Positions 1 to 8,135 of a DNA stretch of 64,000 nucleotides are shown one piece after another. This stretch comes from Mycolicibacterium alvei (lineage in GTDB: Bacteria; Actinomycetota; Actinomycetes; Mycobacteriales; Mycobacteriaceae): assembly GCF_010727325.1 (NCBI RefSeq), contig NZ_AP022565.1, positions 3,968,001 to 4,032,000 on the forward strand, given 5' to 3'. The translations under genes were made by a program, and so were the position numbers. The notes below the pieces were generated by a model. The model was given only the letters and a program-made list of their open reading frames with translations, was not told the origin of the DNA and searched no databases. Each line of letters begins with the position of its first letter. The first letter of the stretch is position 1.

Positions 1-182
1 CACCCCGGGACCAGGCCCAGGCGGTCGCTGAGTGGATCTACGACACCCGCGAGGGTGACAAGAATTCGGCGTTCCCGGGGTTGGCCTGGTTGAGTCAACC
101 CGAGTCGTATTCCGACCGGGAATGGATTCTGGCGATTGCCGAGCAGTACCGGGAATTGGACCGCGCGGCGACGCGCAACTGA
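1..182 (+). CDS. 3' end of an unrecognised protein (partial)
   Basis: An open frame runs from the window edge to TGA at 180-182 and encodes about 59 residues ending RAATRN. Its composition is normal for a soluble protein (segments AEWIYDTREGD and SYSDREWILAIAEQY), and third codon positions are mostly G or C, as in coding DNA of this genome. I do not recognise the family. It converges on the 3' end of the broken espR gene, 52 bp away. Only the C-terminus is visible. Confidence 0.6.
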   Translation, partial: PRDQAQAVAEWIYDTREGDKNSAFPGLAWLSQPESYSDREWILAIAEQYRELDRAATRN

Positions 183-359
183 AGCCCGCGCGAGTGGGCT
201 TCAGCGCGCGAAGGTGCCGGCCGAAACCGACGACTTATCCGTCGAGGTGTTCCCGGCGGCGCAGTTCATCGACCTTCTGCACCAGATCCTGCTGAGCTTC
301 GTTGGACAGTCCGACGGTGCGGGCGGCGATCCGGCGGATTCCCTCGTCGCGCATGCTGG

Positions 360-368
360 CGAGCCAGG
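360..368. repeat. Left target-site duplication of the IS
   Basis: CGAGCCAGG, identical to 1840-1848. The next bases outward (G at 359, T at 1839) differ, so the duplication is at most 9 bp. Confidence 0.9.
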
Positions 369-399
369 GGGTAAGTCCCCTGGGGTGGTGGGGTTTCGG
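369..399 (+). repeat. Left terminal inverted repeat of the IS
   Basis: Contains GTCCCC, GGGGTGGTGG and TTTCGG. The reverse complement of 1811-1839 carries the matching blocks TGCCCC, GGGGTGGTGG and CTTCGG, so the ends are related but imperfect. Confidence 0.8.
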
Positions 400-519
400 G
401 CCTGAGGCTGACCCGGCCGGACTCTGTTCGGTGTGTCGTTGAGGGCTTTGGGGTGGGGCATCGCGTAGTGGTCATTGAGTTACCGACCAAAGTGACTCAA
501 GCAAAGGACGCACCACGCG

Positions 520-1765
520 ATGACCCAGGACCATTCTGCCTTGCTCGCCCAGCTCGATGCGCTCAAGTCCGCTGATGCCGGGGCGGTGTTCGCCGAGCTG
601 ATCCGCGCCGGGCTGCAGGCGTTGATCGAGGCCGAGGCCACCGAGGCGATCGGCGCCGGCCGCTACGAACGCAGCGGCGATCGCAGTACGCATCGCAACG
701 GGCACCGTCCCAAGACGGTGTCGACCACCGCCGGGGATATCGAAGTCCAGATCCCCAAACTGCGGGCCGGATCGTTCTTCCCGTCGCTGCTCGAGCGGCG
801 ACGCCGTATCGACAAGGCCTTGCACGCGGTGATCATGGAGGCCTACGTGCACGGGGTGTCGACCCGCAACGTCGATGACCTCGTCGCAGCGCTCGGTGTC
901 GGTTCGGGGTCTCGAAGTCGGAGGTCTCACGCATCTGCGCCGGCCTGACAAGGAGATCGAGGCCTTTCGCACCCGCAACCTGACCCACACCCAGTTCCCG
1001 TACGTCTTCTGCGACGCGACGTTCTGCAAGGTCCGTATCGGGGCTCATGTGGTATCCCACGCTTTGGTGGTGGCCACCGGGGTGTCCATCGACGGCACCC
1101 GCGAGGTGCTGGGCACCGCCGTTGGTGACAGCGAGTCCTTCGAGTTCTGGCGGGAGTTCCTGGCTTCCCTCAAGGCCCGCGGGTTGGCCGGGGTGCACCT
1201 GGTGATCTCCGATGCCCACGCCGGGCTCAAGGCCGCCGTCGCCCAGCAGTTCGCCGGATCCTCCTGGCAGCGGTGCCGGGTCCATTTCATGCGCAACCTG
1301 CACGGCGCGGTGGCCGCCAAACACGCCCGGCGGTGACCGCGGCGGTCAAGACCATCTTCGCCCACACCGACCCGCCGACGTCGCCGCCCAATGGGACCAG
1401 GTCGCCGACACGCTGTCGTCGAGCTTCCCGAAAGTGGCCACAATGATGGACGAAGCGAAAACTGACGTGCTGGCGTTCACGGCGTTCCCACGCGGACACT
1501 GGCAAAGATCTGGTCGAACAACCCCATCGAACGCCTCAACAAGGAGATCAAACGCCGCGCCGATGTCGTGGAAATCTTCCCCAACCCCGCAGCATTCCTG
1601 CGGTTGGCCACCGCCGTGGTCATCGAAGCCCACGACGAATGGCAAGTCACCCGCCGCTACCTATCCGAGGTCTCCATGGCTGAACTGCGCAAAGTCATCG
1701 CCGCCAAACACGCCGCCGCCCAAACAGAGACCGAACCGGTTCCCGAACAACGCCAAATCGCCTAG
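520..1765 (+). pseudogene. IS256/Mutator-family transposase with five frameshifts
   Basis: It starts at ATG 520 (MTQDHSALLAQLD) and ends at TAG 1765. The conserved IS256-type blocks lie in successive frames: IPKLRAGSFFPSLLERRRR, FCDATFCKVRIG with the first catalytic Asp, VISDAHAGLKAA with the second Asp, WQRCRVHFMRN, and NNPIERLNKEIKRR in the Glu region. Shifts lie near 905, 950, 1330, 1375 and 1502. Each is repaired by adding one base; 1,246 bp plus 5 gives 1,251 bp, exactly 417 codons including stop, a normal length for this family. No in-frame stop from substitution is needed to explain the breaks. The copy cannot make full-length transposase as written. Confidence 0.9.
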
Positions 1766-1810
1766 CATTCACCACGACTCGTTGATCACCACGCGTGAAC
1801 CCACGCCGAT

Positions 1811-1839
1811 CCGAAGTCCACCACCCCAAGGGGCACTAT
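1811..1839 (-). repeat. Right terminal inverted repeat of the IS
   Basis: Reverse complement matches the left end, with the GGGGTGGTGG core shared exactly. It is followed at once by the second copy of the target duplication. Confidence 0.8.
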
Positions 1840-1848
1840 CGAGCCAGG
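1840..1848. repeat. Right target-site duplication of the IS
   Basis: CGAGCCAGG, perfect copy of 360-368. On the minus strand it belongs to the espR codons for Thr-Trp-Leu-Ala. Confidence 0.9.
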
Positions 1849-2113
1849 TCAGTTCCTTGTCGAGCTTCTCGTAGTACTCATCGTCGGTGAAGTACGCCGG
1901 CTTGATCCGGAAGAAGTTGGCAAGTGCGGTCATGGTTGCCGCTGACGGATTGGTCCGGTTGCCCGAACGGAGCTGGGACAGGTACGGGGCCGACATGGTG
2001 ACGCCCTCGGACTTCAGCGCTGCGATCACCTCGGCAGAGGTGTGGGGTCCCCGGCCGGGTGGATAAACCGTATCGAACAGGCGGTTTAGGCGGGCGGCGA
2101 ACGTCTTGCTCAT

Positions 2114-3000
2114 GGATTTGACCTCCACATGATCTTGAGCGGTACGAATAGGCGGCGTATTTGCTGACTATCGTAGCGAGTGTTGTGACGACAACCAAGT
2201 GCAAACGCCACAAAAGTTAAACGGGCTTTGCGTTTAGAGCGCTCCGGCTGCGGATGCAGCAGCCTTCGCCGTAGGGGGGTGGCGGGATTGTGCCGTCCGA
2301 CAATGCAAAAGGTGACGCCTGCGTTGTATTGGAGGCGATGAGCTGCGGGCACAGGTGCGCTCGATTGTGAGTAACGTCTTGACCGGCAACTGAGACGGTG
2401 CCGTGACTAGCAGAATCAGGCATTTGCTAGGGTGCGGAATCCGGGTCGCGCAGGATGGCGCGCGACGCCGTCGTCGGAGTACGTTGGAACACGTTACAGG
2501 TGGGGCGGGGGAATGCCCGTCGACCCCCTCGACCGCGATAGCCAGACGGGCCTGGGTGGGATCTGACTCCGATTCCGGACGGCGACTACGGGGTGGAAAC
2601 GGGTGGAGTCTTTCGGAGCCGCCGGACAATCGCCGGTACAAATGCAGCGACGGCGACGGTTGCGGCGGGCTGTCACGGCAATCTGGAGCCCACATCGGGT
2701 CGCCGATCTCGGCGATCCTGCTGAGACGCTGATGTCTGCGTCTGCGGACATGGCGACCTTTCGACACACCGCGATACCTGCCGCTTGCGCGGCTTACTTA
2801 CATACGGTCGAAGGTGTCGCCCACCGCATCGCAGGCTGTCGGCCGGGCTCAAAGCCAGCGTGTCGACGCGACGATTGCGGGCTTCCGCCCTCCGCTGATC
2901 AAGAGCACACTAACCGTTGTCCGCCCGGTGCGCTAGGTTTCTTCCCCTTTTCCGGTAGCCGTATTCTCCGTGCCGGAGAGGGCGGCCGCTGCTGGTGCGC
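2114..3000. other. Long gene-free region upstream of espR
   Basis: About 890 bp lie between the espR start and the stop of the Rv3847-like gene. The open frames here are Arg- or Pro-rich shadows with no domain and no ribosome site. It must hold the espR promoter. M. tuberculosis has a membrane-protein gene (Rv3848) at this place; I see no membrane-like frame here, so that gene is absent or decayed beyond recognition by eye. Confidence 0.6.
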
Positions 3001-3537
3001 TCACGCCGCCAACAGCATCGCCAGGATCGCGGTGTCGGGATGACTGATCGGGTCGACGCCCACCCTGCTGACCATCGACGTGACGGTGCCGTCGGATTCG
3101 GCTTCCACCCAGGCCGCGCGGTGTTCCAATCCGAGATGTGGAAGTCCGGGCAGCAACACGCAGCCCGAAGCGGCGCCGGTGCATTCGGGAAGTGACGGAG
3201 TTGTCTCCGAGGGCGGATGCAGCATCAGTAGTGCCGGGGGTTGATGGTCGGCGAAATACCCGGGCGGAACCGCAGACTCGCCGACCACCGGTCCCTCTGC
3301 GATGACGATGCCGACCGTGCCGGGGCGGGGCGTCTCGGGCAATTCCTCGCGGACACCGAAAATGGTTGTGGTGGAGAGCAATCCAGGTAACGAGGCGACT
3401 CTGACGGTGACCATGAGCAGCTGCGCCCATTCTTTGGTGGAGTCGGGCCATCGGCCGAGCACCACGAACCCTTTGAGTGCACCGCCGGAATGGAAGGGGG
3501 CGATCTCTATGGCCCGGCCGGACCCCGTCGTATCCAT
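3001..3537 (-). CDS. Conserved mycobacterial protein, Rv3847-like
   Basis: A 178-residue protein of unknown function. ATG 3537 follows GGAGGCGAT, a good ribosome site. The sequence has no signal peptide or membrane segment; it looks like a small mixed alpha/beta soluble protein (segments ALKGFVVLGRWPDSTKEWAQ and PGTVGIVIAEGPVV), ending ILAMLLAA. Position between sodA and espR and its length match Rv3847 (about 177 residues), which is the basis of the call. It is transcribed in the same direction as sodA, whose terminator lies between them. Confidence 0.7.
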   Translation of the reverse strand: MDTTGSGRAIEIAPFHSGGALKGFVVLGRWPDSTKEWAQLLMVTVRVASLPGLLSTTTIFGVREELPETPRPGTVGIVIAEGPVVGESAVPPGYFADHQPPALLMLHPPSETTPSLPECTGAASGCVLLPGLPHLGLEHRAAWVEAESDGTVTSMVSRVGVDPISHPDTAILAMLLAA

Positions 3538-3688
3538 ATCGCCTCCGGGACATCGATGTTGGCTCGCCGGCTGGCCGGCAACTCCGACACGTCTGTGGGT
3601 CGATCAGTTCAGAATGCGGCAGCAGCGGGGGAGGTGCAAGGCGACACGGGGCTCCGACCCGATAACGAGTCGGCCAAGAAACGAGGGC

Positions 3689-3717
3689 GGGGCGTCACGC
3701 AGTGTGCGCGACGCCCC
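3689..3717 (-). terminator. Hairpin terminator of sodA
   Basis: Perfect 8-bp stem GGGGCGTC / GACGCCCC (3689-3696 and 3710-3717) with a 13-nt loop, 54 bp past the sodA stop. There is no long U tract, which is common for mycobacterial terminators. Confidence 0.65.
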
Positions 3718-3770
3718 TTGATGAGAGATCAGAAACCGATCCAGCCCTCGAACTCGGATCGAGACCAGAG

Positions 3771-4394
3771 CTAGCCGAAGATCAGGCCGTTGGTCTTGGA
3801 GGTGGCCGCCGCGTAGCGGTTCTGCACGTCCTCCCAATTCACGACATTCCAGAACGCCTTGACATAGTCGGCCTTGACGTTCTTGTACTGCAGGTAGAAG
3901 GCGTGCTCCCACATGTCGACCTGCAGCAGCGGGATGATGCCCAGCGGCACGTTGGCCTGCTGGTCGTAGAGCTGGAAGGTCAGCAACCGGTCGCCGAGGC
4001 TGTCGTAGCCGAGCACGGCCCAACCTGAACCCTGCAGCCCGTTGGCTGCGGCGGTGAACTGCGCCCGGAACTTGTCGAACGAGCCGAACTGGTCATCGAT
4101 CGCCGCTGCGAGGTCGCCGGTCGGCTTGTCGCCGCCGTTGGGGGACAGGTTCTTCCACCAGATCGAGTGGTTCACGTGGCCGCCGAGGTGGAAGGCCAGG
4201 TTCTTCTCGTTGAGGAAGATCGCCGCGTGGTCACCGTTGGCCCGCGCCTCGTCGAGCTTGCCGACGGCGTCGTTGACACCCTTGACGTACGCCGCGTGGT
4301 GCTTGCTGTGGTGGAGTTCGTTGATCTGCCCGGAGATGTGGGGCTCCAGCGCTCCGTAGTCGTAATCCAGGTCCGGCAAGGTGTATTCAGCCAC
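3771..4394 (-). CDS. sodA: Superoxide dismutase (Fe/Mn type)
   Basis: Converts superoxide to hydrogen peroxide and oxygen. The 207 residues equal the M. tuberculosis SodA length. The four metal ligands are present: His28 in [10 protein letters not shown], His76 in [10 protein letters not shown], Asp160 and His164 in [10 protein letters not shown]. The start [20 protein letters not shown] is canonical and follows AGGAAGG. There is no signal peptide; mycobacterial SodA is known to be released through the SecA2 route. Monocistronic, with a hairpin terminator downstream. Fe versus Mn preference cannot be settled by eye. Confidence 0.97.
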   Translation of the reverse strand: MAEYTLPDLDYDYGALEPHISGQINELHHSKHHAAYVKGVNDAVGKLDEARANGDHAAIFLNEKNLAFHLGGHVNHSIWWKNLSPNGGDKPTGDLAAAIDDQFGSFDKFRAQFTAAANGLQGSGWAVLGYDSLGDRLLTFQLYDQQANVPLGIIPLLQVDMWEHAFYLQYKNVKADYVKAFWNVVNWEDVQNRYAAATSKTNGLIFG

Positions 4395-4545
4395 GAGATT
4401 CCTTCCTCATTATCGATCGTTGGAGCAAAGCGTGATCTTCGGATCGTGTAGTTCGACGCTCAAGATCGCTGCCAACATTGCTCCATCGCAAGGCGCACCG
4501 CAAGGACGCGCGCGCCGACCTCACGTATACCCGATCGGGCGTTGG

Positions 4546-4704
4546 TCAGAACAAGACGATCACGGCCAGGACGCCGAGTAGCAGCAGGGCGATCACGCCG
4601 GCGCGAAGGAAGGACATCGACTGATTGCGGGTGTGCAGATATCCCGATGACTGCCATTCGGGCTGCGGAAAGGCTGATCCCGATCCGATCGGATGTGACG
4701 CCAT
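4546..4704 (-). CDS. Small single-span membrane protein
   Basis: A 52-residue protein beginning MASHPIGSGSAFPQPEW, with one C-terminal transmembrane helix (FLRAGVIALLLLGVLAVIV) ending in Phe. The start at ATG 4704 is preferred over an upstream ATG at 4779 because AGGAGG lies just before it. The polar N-terminus and tail-anchor layout suggest the soluble part faces the cytoplasm. Function unknown. It lies upstream of sodA in the same direction, about 150 bp away. Confidence 0.6.
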   Translation of the reverse strand: MASHPIGSGSAFPQPEWQSSGYLHTRNQSMSFLRAGVIALLLLGVLAVIVLF

Positions 4705-4944
4705 CAAACCCTCCTGACCTGCACGATCAATGTTCCCCGCAGTGAGATCTGTCACAACAGCTGGTGTGACGCCGATCATAGCCCGTGTAATGGCCGGGGG
4801 AAAATTGGGGCCGGCCCGCGCAGCGCTCGGAATCGGGCTGATCCCAACCGGTCCGATCGGTCCCGGTGGCCGCGGTTTAGCCGAGTGCTTAATTTCGCTC
4901 CGCGTAGGTGGCAGCTGTTGATCGCTGCCGTGAAAGCCCCAGGT

Positions 4945-5044
4945 TTATCCACAGTGATGGACAGCTACCGCACAGTAACGTGCATCTCGGAGGCTTTTCC
5001 GCAGGTGCCGGGCCTGTGGATGAACCTGTGGAAACTGTGGATAG
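4945..5044. promoter_or_regulatory. Cluster of DnaA-box-like sequences
   Basis: A perfect TTATCCACA at 4945-4953 is followed by TGTGGATGA (5015-5023), TGTGGAAAC (5027-5035) and TGTGGATAG (5036-5044) in the opposite orientation. All lie in the gene-free stretch 4705-5081 between the small membrane protein and the rhodanese gene. Function is inferred from the motif only. Confidence 0.5.
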
Positions 5045-5081
5045 CTTTGCGTTGCTGAGTCAGCATGCGAGCATTGATCGC

Positions 5082-5423
5082 ATGGACGATGTGGAAGTCG
5101 GGCAGGCAGATATCGCCGCGGTACCCGCCGCGTTCGATGGGGCTGTCGTGCTGCTCGACGTCCGCGAGGACGACGAATGGCAACGCGGTCATGCCGAAGG
5201 AGCCCAGCACATCCCGATGGGTGATGTGCCGACGCGAATCGCCGAGATCGACCCCGACGCCGAGCTGTACGTGATCTGCCACTCGGGTGGGCGTTCCCTG
5301 CGGGTGGCGAACTATCTGGCCCGTAATGGATACACCCCGACCAATGTCGAAGGCGGAATGTTGGCCTGGGCCGGAGCCGGGCGCCCGGTCATCACCGACA
5401 CCGGCGGCCCGGGAACCGTCTGA
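5082..5423 (+). CDS. Single-domain rhodanese-like sulfurtransferase
   Basis: A 113-residue cytosolic rhodanese. The fold signatures are VVLLDVREDDEWQRGHAEGA, HIPMGDVPTRI and the active-site loop CHSGGRS with the sulfur-accepting Cys in YVICHSGGRSLRVANYLA. It ends with VEGGMLAWAGAGRPV, typical of the family. Start chosen at ATG 5082 (MDDVEVGQ); the longer frame upstream runs through the DnaA-box cluster and does not look coding. No clear ribosome site. Sulfur donor and acceptor unknown. It is 40 bp from the DUF4328-type gene on the same strand. Confidence 0.88.
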   Translation: MDDVEVGQADIAAVPAAFDGAVVLLDVREDDEWQRGHAEGAQHIPMGDVPTRIAEIDPDAELYVICHSGGRSLRVANYLARNGYTPTNVEGGMLAWAGAGRPVITDTGGPGTV

Positions 5424-5451
5424 GCGCGGGTACCTGTCCGGAGATCGTGAC

Positions 5452-5457
5452 TAGGCT
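5452..5457 (+). promoter_or_regulatory. Leaderless-type -10 element (DUF4328-type gene)
   Basis: TAGGCT, 6 nt before ATG 5464, with no ribosome site between. This spacing puts the transcription start on or next to the start codon. Confidence 0.55.
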
Positions 5458-5463
5458 GGTCGG

Positions 5464-6558
5464 ATGATCCAGGTGTGTTCGCAGTGCGAGACGCGCTGGA
5501 ATGTGCGCGACCGGCAGCGGTCGTGGTGTCCCCGGTGCGGCGGTTCTTTGTTGGCGCCCGCAGTACCCGCGGTGTCTCAGCCCCAGTGGGGACCCACTGC
5601 CCGGCCTTCGGCGCCGGGTTCGGCGGCGGCGCAGCGCACTCCACCGCATCGCGCCCCCGGCTATCGCTGGGTCGCCCTGCGCCCCGGCCCTCCGCCACAC
5701 CAGCGCCGGCAGCGACATCCGCTCGGCCCGACCCCGCACTACCGCTCGATTCCGAGTTGGGGGCTGCACCAGCAGTTCGATCTCGAGGAGCAGCCTCAGA
5801 AAACCGACCGCGAGACCGATGTCGGCAACGTGCGCGCCATGCTCGTCGTGGCCATGGTGGTGCTGGGAATCGCCGCCTTCGCCCACGTGATTCGTTATGT
5901 GCTGCTGCTGATAAACCGCAGCGTGCTGCTGCATCCGCTGATCGCGACCGGTGGTGTGGTTATCGGGCTGCTGGCCAGCGTGGTGGCGATGGGCGTCGTA
6001 GTCGTCGCGGTGGTGACGTTGGTTCGGTGGCTCATCACGCGGCGGGCCGCCGGTTACGCCGTCCACGGCGAGGTGGATCCGCGCAGCACCAGGACACTGT
6101 GGCTGTGCTGCCTGCTGCCCGGGGTGAACGTCGTGATGGCGCCGGTGTTCGTGTGGGAACTGGCCGCTCTGGAAGGGCGCCTCTCGCACCTGCGTCGCCA
6201 GATCGTGGTGTGGTGGATCGTCTGGGTGTTCAGCGCAGTGGTCGCGTTCGCGTCGATGGTGAGCACCGTGTACGTGACGTTCTTCAACGGCGCCCCGCAG
6301 AACATCGCGAACAACACCGTGACCGTGATCGTCGGATACCTGCTGGCGCTGGCGGCATTCCTGTTGACCGCCAAGGTGTTCGTCGGGTTCGAGGGCAGCG
6401 GTGCGACGGCTGAGCGCAGTGTCCGGCGCTGGGTGGTGATCGAGCCCGAGCAGTCCGGTCCAACCGGAACCGACGCGGCCGATACGTCGCAGAATCGTGA
6501 GGATTCCGCTGAATCCGCCGTTCCGGTTGAGCCCCAAGGGCAGAACCCGGCAGCATAG
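5464..6558 (+). CDS. Zinc-ribbon DUF4328-type membrane protein, Rv3843c-like
   Basis: A 364-residue membrane protein. The N-terminus has a zinc-ribbon pair, CSQCETRW and CPRCGG (residues 5-26), followed by a Pro/Arg-rich linker to about residue 115. Four hydrophobic spans follow: MLVVAMVVLGIAAFAHVI, the stretch around GVVIGLLASVVAMGVVVV, VWWIVWVFSAVVAFASMV and VIVGYLLALAAFLLTAKVF. The C-terminal tail is acidic and low-complexity. The arrangement matches the mycobacterial Rv3843c protein, next to glpQ1 there as here. Function is unknown. glpQ1 starts 5 bp after its stop, so the two are probably co-transcribed. Confidence 0.8.
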   Translation: MIQVCSQCETRWNVRDRQRSWCPRCGGSLLAPAVPAVSQPQWGPTARPSAPGSAAAQRTPPHRAPGYRWVALRPGPPPHQRRQRHPLGPTPHYRSIPSWGLHQQFDLEEQPQKTDRETDVGNVRAMLVVAMVVLGIAAFAHVIRYVLLLINRSVLLHPLIATGGVVIGLLASVVAMGVVVVAVVTLVRWLITRRAAGYAVHGEVDPRSTRTLWLCCLLPGVNVVMAPVFVWELAALEGRLSHLRRQIVVWWIVWVFSAVVAFASMVSTVYVTFFNGAPQNIANNTVTVIVGYLLALAAFLLTAKVFVGFEGSGATAERSVRRWVVIEPEQSGPTGTDAADTSQNREDSAESAVPVEPQGQNPAA

Positions 6559-6563
6559 GCCGT

Positions 6564-7445
6564 ATGGAAACGGGCGACGGCGGCGCTGCTGCGCAGGCGA
6601 CACCGGGGCCGGGGCATCCGTTCGTGGTGGCCCACCGGGGAGCATCCGCCGCGAAGCCCGAACACACGCTCGCCGCATACGACCTGGCGCTCCGTGAGGG
6701 TGCCGACGGCGTGGAATGCGATGTGCGGCTGACCCGCGACGGACACCTGGTGTGCGTGCACGATCGCCGGGTGGACCGGACCTCGACGGGCAGCGGTCTC
6801 GTCAGTGAGATGACGCTGGCCGAGTTGCGCAGGCTGGACTATGGGTCGTGGCATGCCGGTGGACGCTCCGACGATGACGACGCAGACGAAGCCGCCCCAG
6901 ATGTCGAGGGCGCCGTCGGCGACACCGGGCTGCTGACGCTCGACGATCTCGTCTCGCTGGTGCTGGATTGGAACCGGCCGGTCAAGTTGTTCATCGAGAC
7001 CAAACATCCCGTGCGCTACGGCGCGCTGGTGGAGAACAAGGTGCTGGCACTGCTGCACCGGTACGGAATCGCGGCCCCGGCCTCGGCCGATCTGTCACGC
7101 GCGGTGGTGATGTCCTTTTCGGCGGCAGCCGTGTGGCGGATTCGGCGGGCCGCCCCGATGCTTCCGACGGTGCTGCTCGGGGAGACGTCGCGTTACCTGG
7201 GCGGCAGTGCCGCCACGACGGTCGGGGCCACCGCGGTCGGTCCGTCCATTGCAACCCTGCGTGAGCACCCAGAGTTGGTGGACCGAGCCGCCGCGCAGGG
7301 ACGCGCCCTGTACTGCTGGACGGTGGACCACTACGAGGACGTCCAGTTCTGCCGCGACATCGGCGTGGGGTGGGTGGCCACGAATCATCCCGGCCGCACC
7401 AAGAGTTGGCTGCAGAACGGCCTGACCGGTGCGGGCCGGGACTGA
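6564..7445 (+). CDS. glpQ1: Glycerophosphodiester phosphodiesterase
   Basis: Hydrolyses glycerophosphodiesters to glycerol-3-phosphate and an alcohol, recycling deacylated phospholipids. The GDPD signatures are VAHRGASAAKPEHTLAAY (catalytic HRG) and VECDVRLTRDGHLVCVHD (metal-binding Glu and Asp, catalytic His). FIETKH and CWTVDHYEDVQFC near the C-terminus also fit the TIM-barrel family. There is no signal peptide, so it is cytosolic. At 293 residues it is slightly longer than the M. tuberculosis protein because of an acidic insert (RSDDDDADEAAPDVEG) around residue 105. It is convergent with bfrB, with only 3 bp between stops. Confidence 0.93.
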   Translation: METGDGGAAAQATPGPGHPFVVAHRGASAAKPEHTLAAYDLALREGADGVECDVRLTRDGHLVCVHDRRVDRTSTGSGLVSEMTLAELRRLDYGSWHAGGRSDDDDADEAAPDVEGAVGDTGLLTLDDLVSLVLDWNRPVKLFIETKHPVRYGALVENKVLALLHRYGIAAPASADLSRAVVMSFSAAAVWRIRRAAPMLPTVLLGETSRYLGGSAATTVGATAVGPSIATLREHPELVDRAAAQGRALYCWTVDHYEDVQFCRDIGVGWVATNHPGRTKSWLQNGLTGAGRD

Positions 7446-7448
7446 GGG

Positions 7449-7997
7449 CTAGAGGTTGCCGCCCGCGGCCTTCGGTGCCGCGGCGTCGACGCCGGCGCTA
7501 CCGGCCAGTTCCCGCGCCACGAAGTCCTCGATGTGAAACAGGTTGGTACCGGCGCGGTCGGCGATGCGCACCAGCGTCGCCATCGACGCGACCTCTTCGA
7601 TCTGCTCCTTGAGGAACCACTGCATGAACTGCTCGCCGAGGTAGTCGCCCTCCTCGCGGGCGACGCTGGCGAGCCGGCTGATCTGTTCGGTCACGGTGCG
7701 TTCCTGGTTCAGAGCCAGCGCCAGTGCGTCACGGGGCGCTTCGAAACGGTTGCACACCGCGTCGACCCCCGGGATCTCGGCGTCGATATCCCGATCGAGC
7801 AGGTACTGGACCAGCATCATGGCGTGGTTGCGCTCTTCGACCGCCTGCGCATAGAAGTGCTTGGCGAGTTGCGGGAGATCGGCACCGTCGAAATAAACCG
7901 CAATGGCGACGTATTGCTGTGACGCGGTGAACTCGCTGCGAATCTGATCCTGAACGAGTGCATGGAATTTGGTGTCGTGCTCACCGGTCATGGTCAT
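7449..7997 (-). CDS. bfrB: Ferritin
   Basis: A 182-residue four-helix ferritin for iron storage, the non-heme BfrB type. Ferroxidase-centre residues are visible: Glu in IRSEFTASQQY, the EERNH motif in QAVEERNHAMMLV, and Glu/Gln residues in ALNQERTVTEQI and WFLKEQIEEVASM. The C-terminal tail (DAAAPKAAGGNL) matches the long tail of mycobacterial BfrB. ATG at 7997 or 7991 could start it; both are in frame. An IdeR box lies 54 bp upstream, fitting the known iron-dependent activation of bfrB by IdeR. Confidence 0.95.
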   Translation of the reverse strand: MTMTGEHDTKFHALVQDQIRSEFTASQQYVAIAVYFDGADLPQLAKHFYAQAVEERNHAMMLVQYLLDRDIDAEIPGVDAVCNRFEAPRDALALALNQERTVTEQISRLASVAREEGDYLGEQFMQWFLKEQIEEVASMATLVRIADRAGTNLFHIEDFVARELAGSAGVDAAAPKAAGGNL

Positions 7998-8050
7998 GAT
8001 CGCGAGGATATAGCAGGTCAGAGTGCATTGTCATCGAAGGTAGACCTCAT

Positions 8051-8069
8051 TGAGGCCAGCTTTACCTTA
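8051..8069 (-). promoter_or_regulatory. IdeR (iron) box of bfrB
   Basis: On the minus strand TAAGGTAAAGCTGGCCTCA matches 13 of 19 bases of the IdeR consensus TTAGGTTAGGCTAACCTAA. Its position, 54 bp upstream of bfrB, is right for the known IdeR activation of this gene. Confidence 0.65.
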
Positions 8070-8135
8070 GTCGTGTGGCGGGCATTACATTTGCCATCCG
8101 TAATTTGCTATTGCTTTGTTTAGCGTCGCCTGAGT

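Larger units (their letters stand above)
369..1839 (+). mobile_element. IS256-family insertion sequence inside espR
   Basis: A 1,471-bp element carries one IS256/Mutator-type transposase gene, itself frameshifted. Imperfect terminal inverted repeats lie at 369-399 and 1811-1839 and share the core GGGGTGGTGG and a TTCGG. The 9-bp target duplication CGAGCCAGG is at 360-368 and 1840-1848. Boundaries are fixed by two independent facts: the duplication, and exact restoration of the espR frame when the element is removed. IS256-family elements typically duplicate 8-9 bp. Confidence 0.92.
235..2113 (-). pseudogene. espR: espR regulator gene interrupted by an insertion sequence
   Basis: EspR is a nucleoid-associated helix-turn-helix regulator that in M. 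tuberculosis controls espACD and so ESX-1 secretion. The 5' part (2113 down to 1840) starts at ATG 2113 after GGAGGT and encodes MSKTFAARLNRLFDTVYPPG through YYEKLDKELTWL, including the HTH segment APYLSQLRSGNRTNPSAAT. The 3' part (368 down to the TAA at 235-237) encodes the C-terminal dimerisation region: ASMRDEGIRRIAARTVGLSN and then QKVDELRRREHLDG. Joining the parts across one copy of the 9-bp duplication restores a continuous frame of about 132 codons, the length of EspR. The inserted DNA leaves only the N-terminal part with a foreign tail (stop near 1769), so dimerisation is expected to be lost. The family call is firm; loss of function is inferred. Confidence 0.93.

Noticed and set aside
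4908..5081. Upstream extension of the rhodanese gene (58 extra codons)
   Set aside because: The extension crosses the DnaA-box cluster, has no conserved domain and no ribosome site; ATG 5082 gives the usual single-domain length.
5392..6678. Long minus-strand open frame of 428 codons opposite the DUF4328-type and glpQ1 genes
   Set aside because: It is a GC-bias shadow: His/Arg/Pro-rich, no domain, and it covers two clearly coding genes on the other strand.
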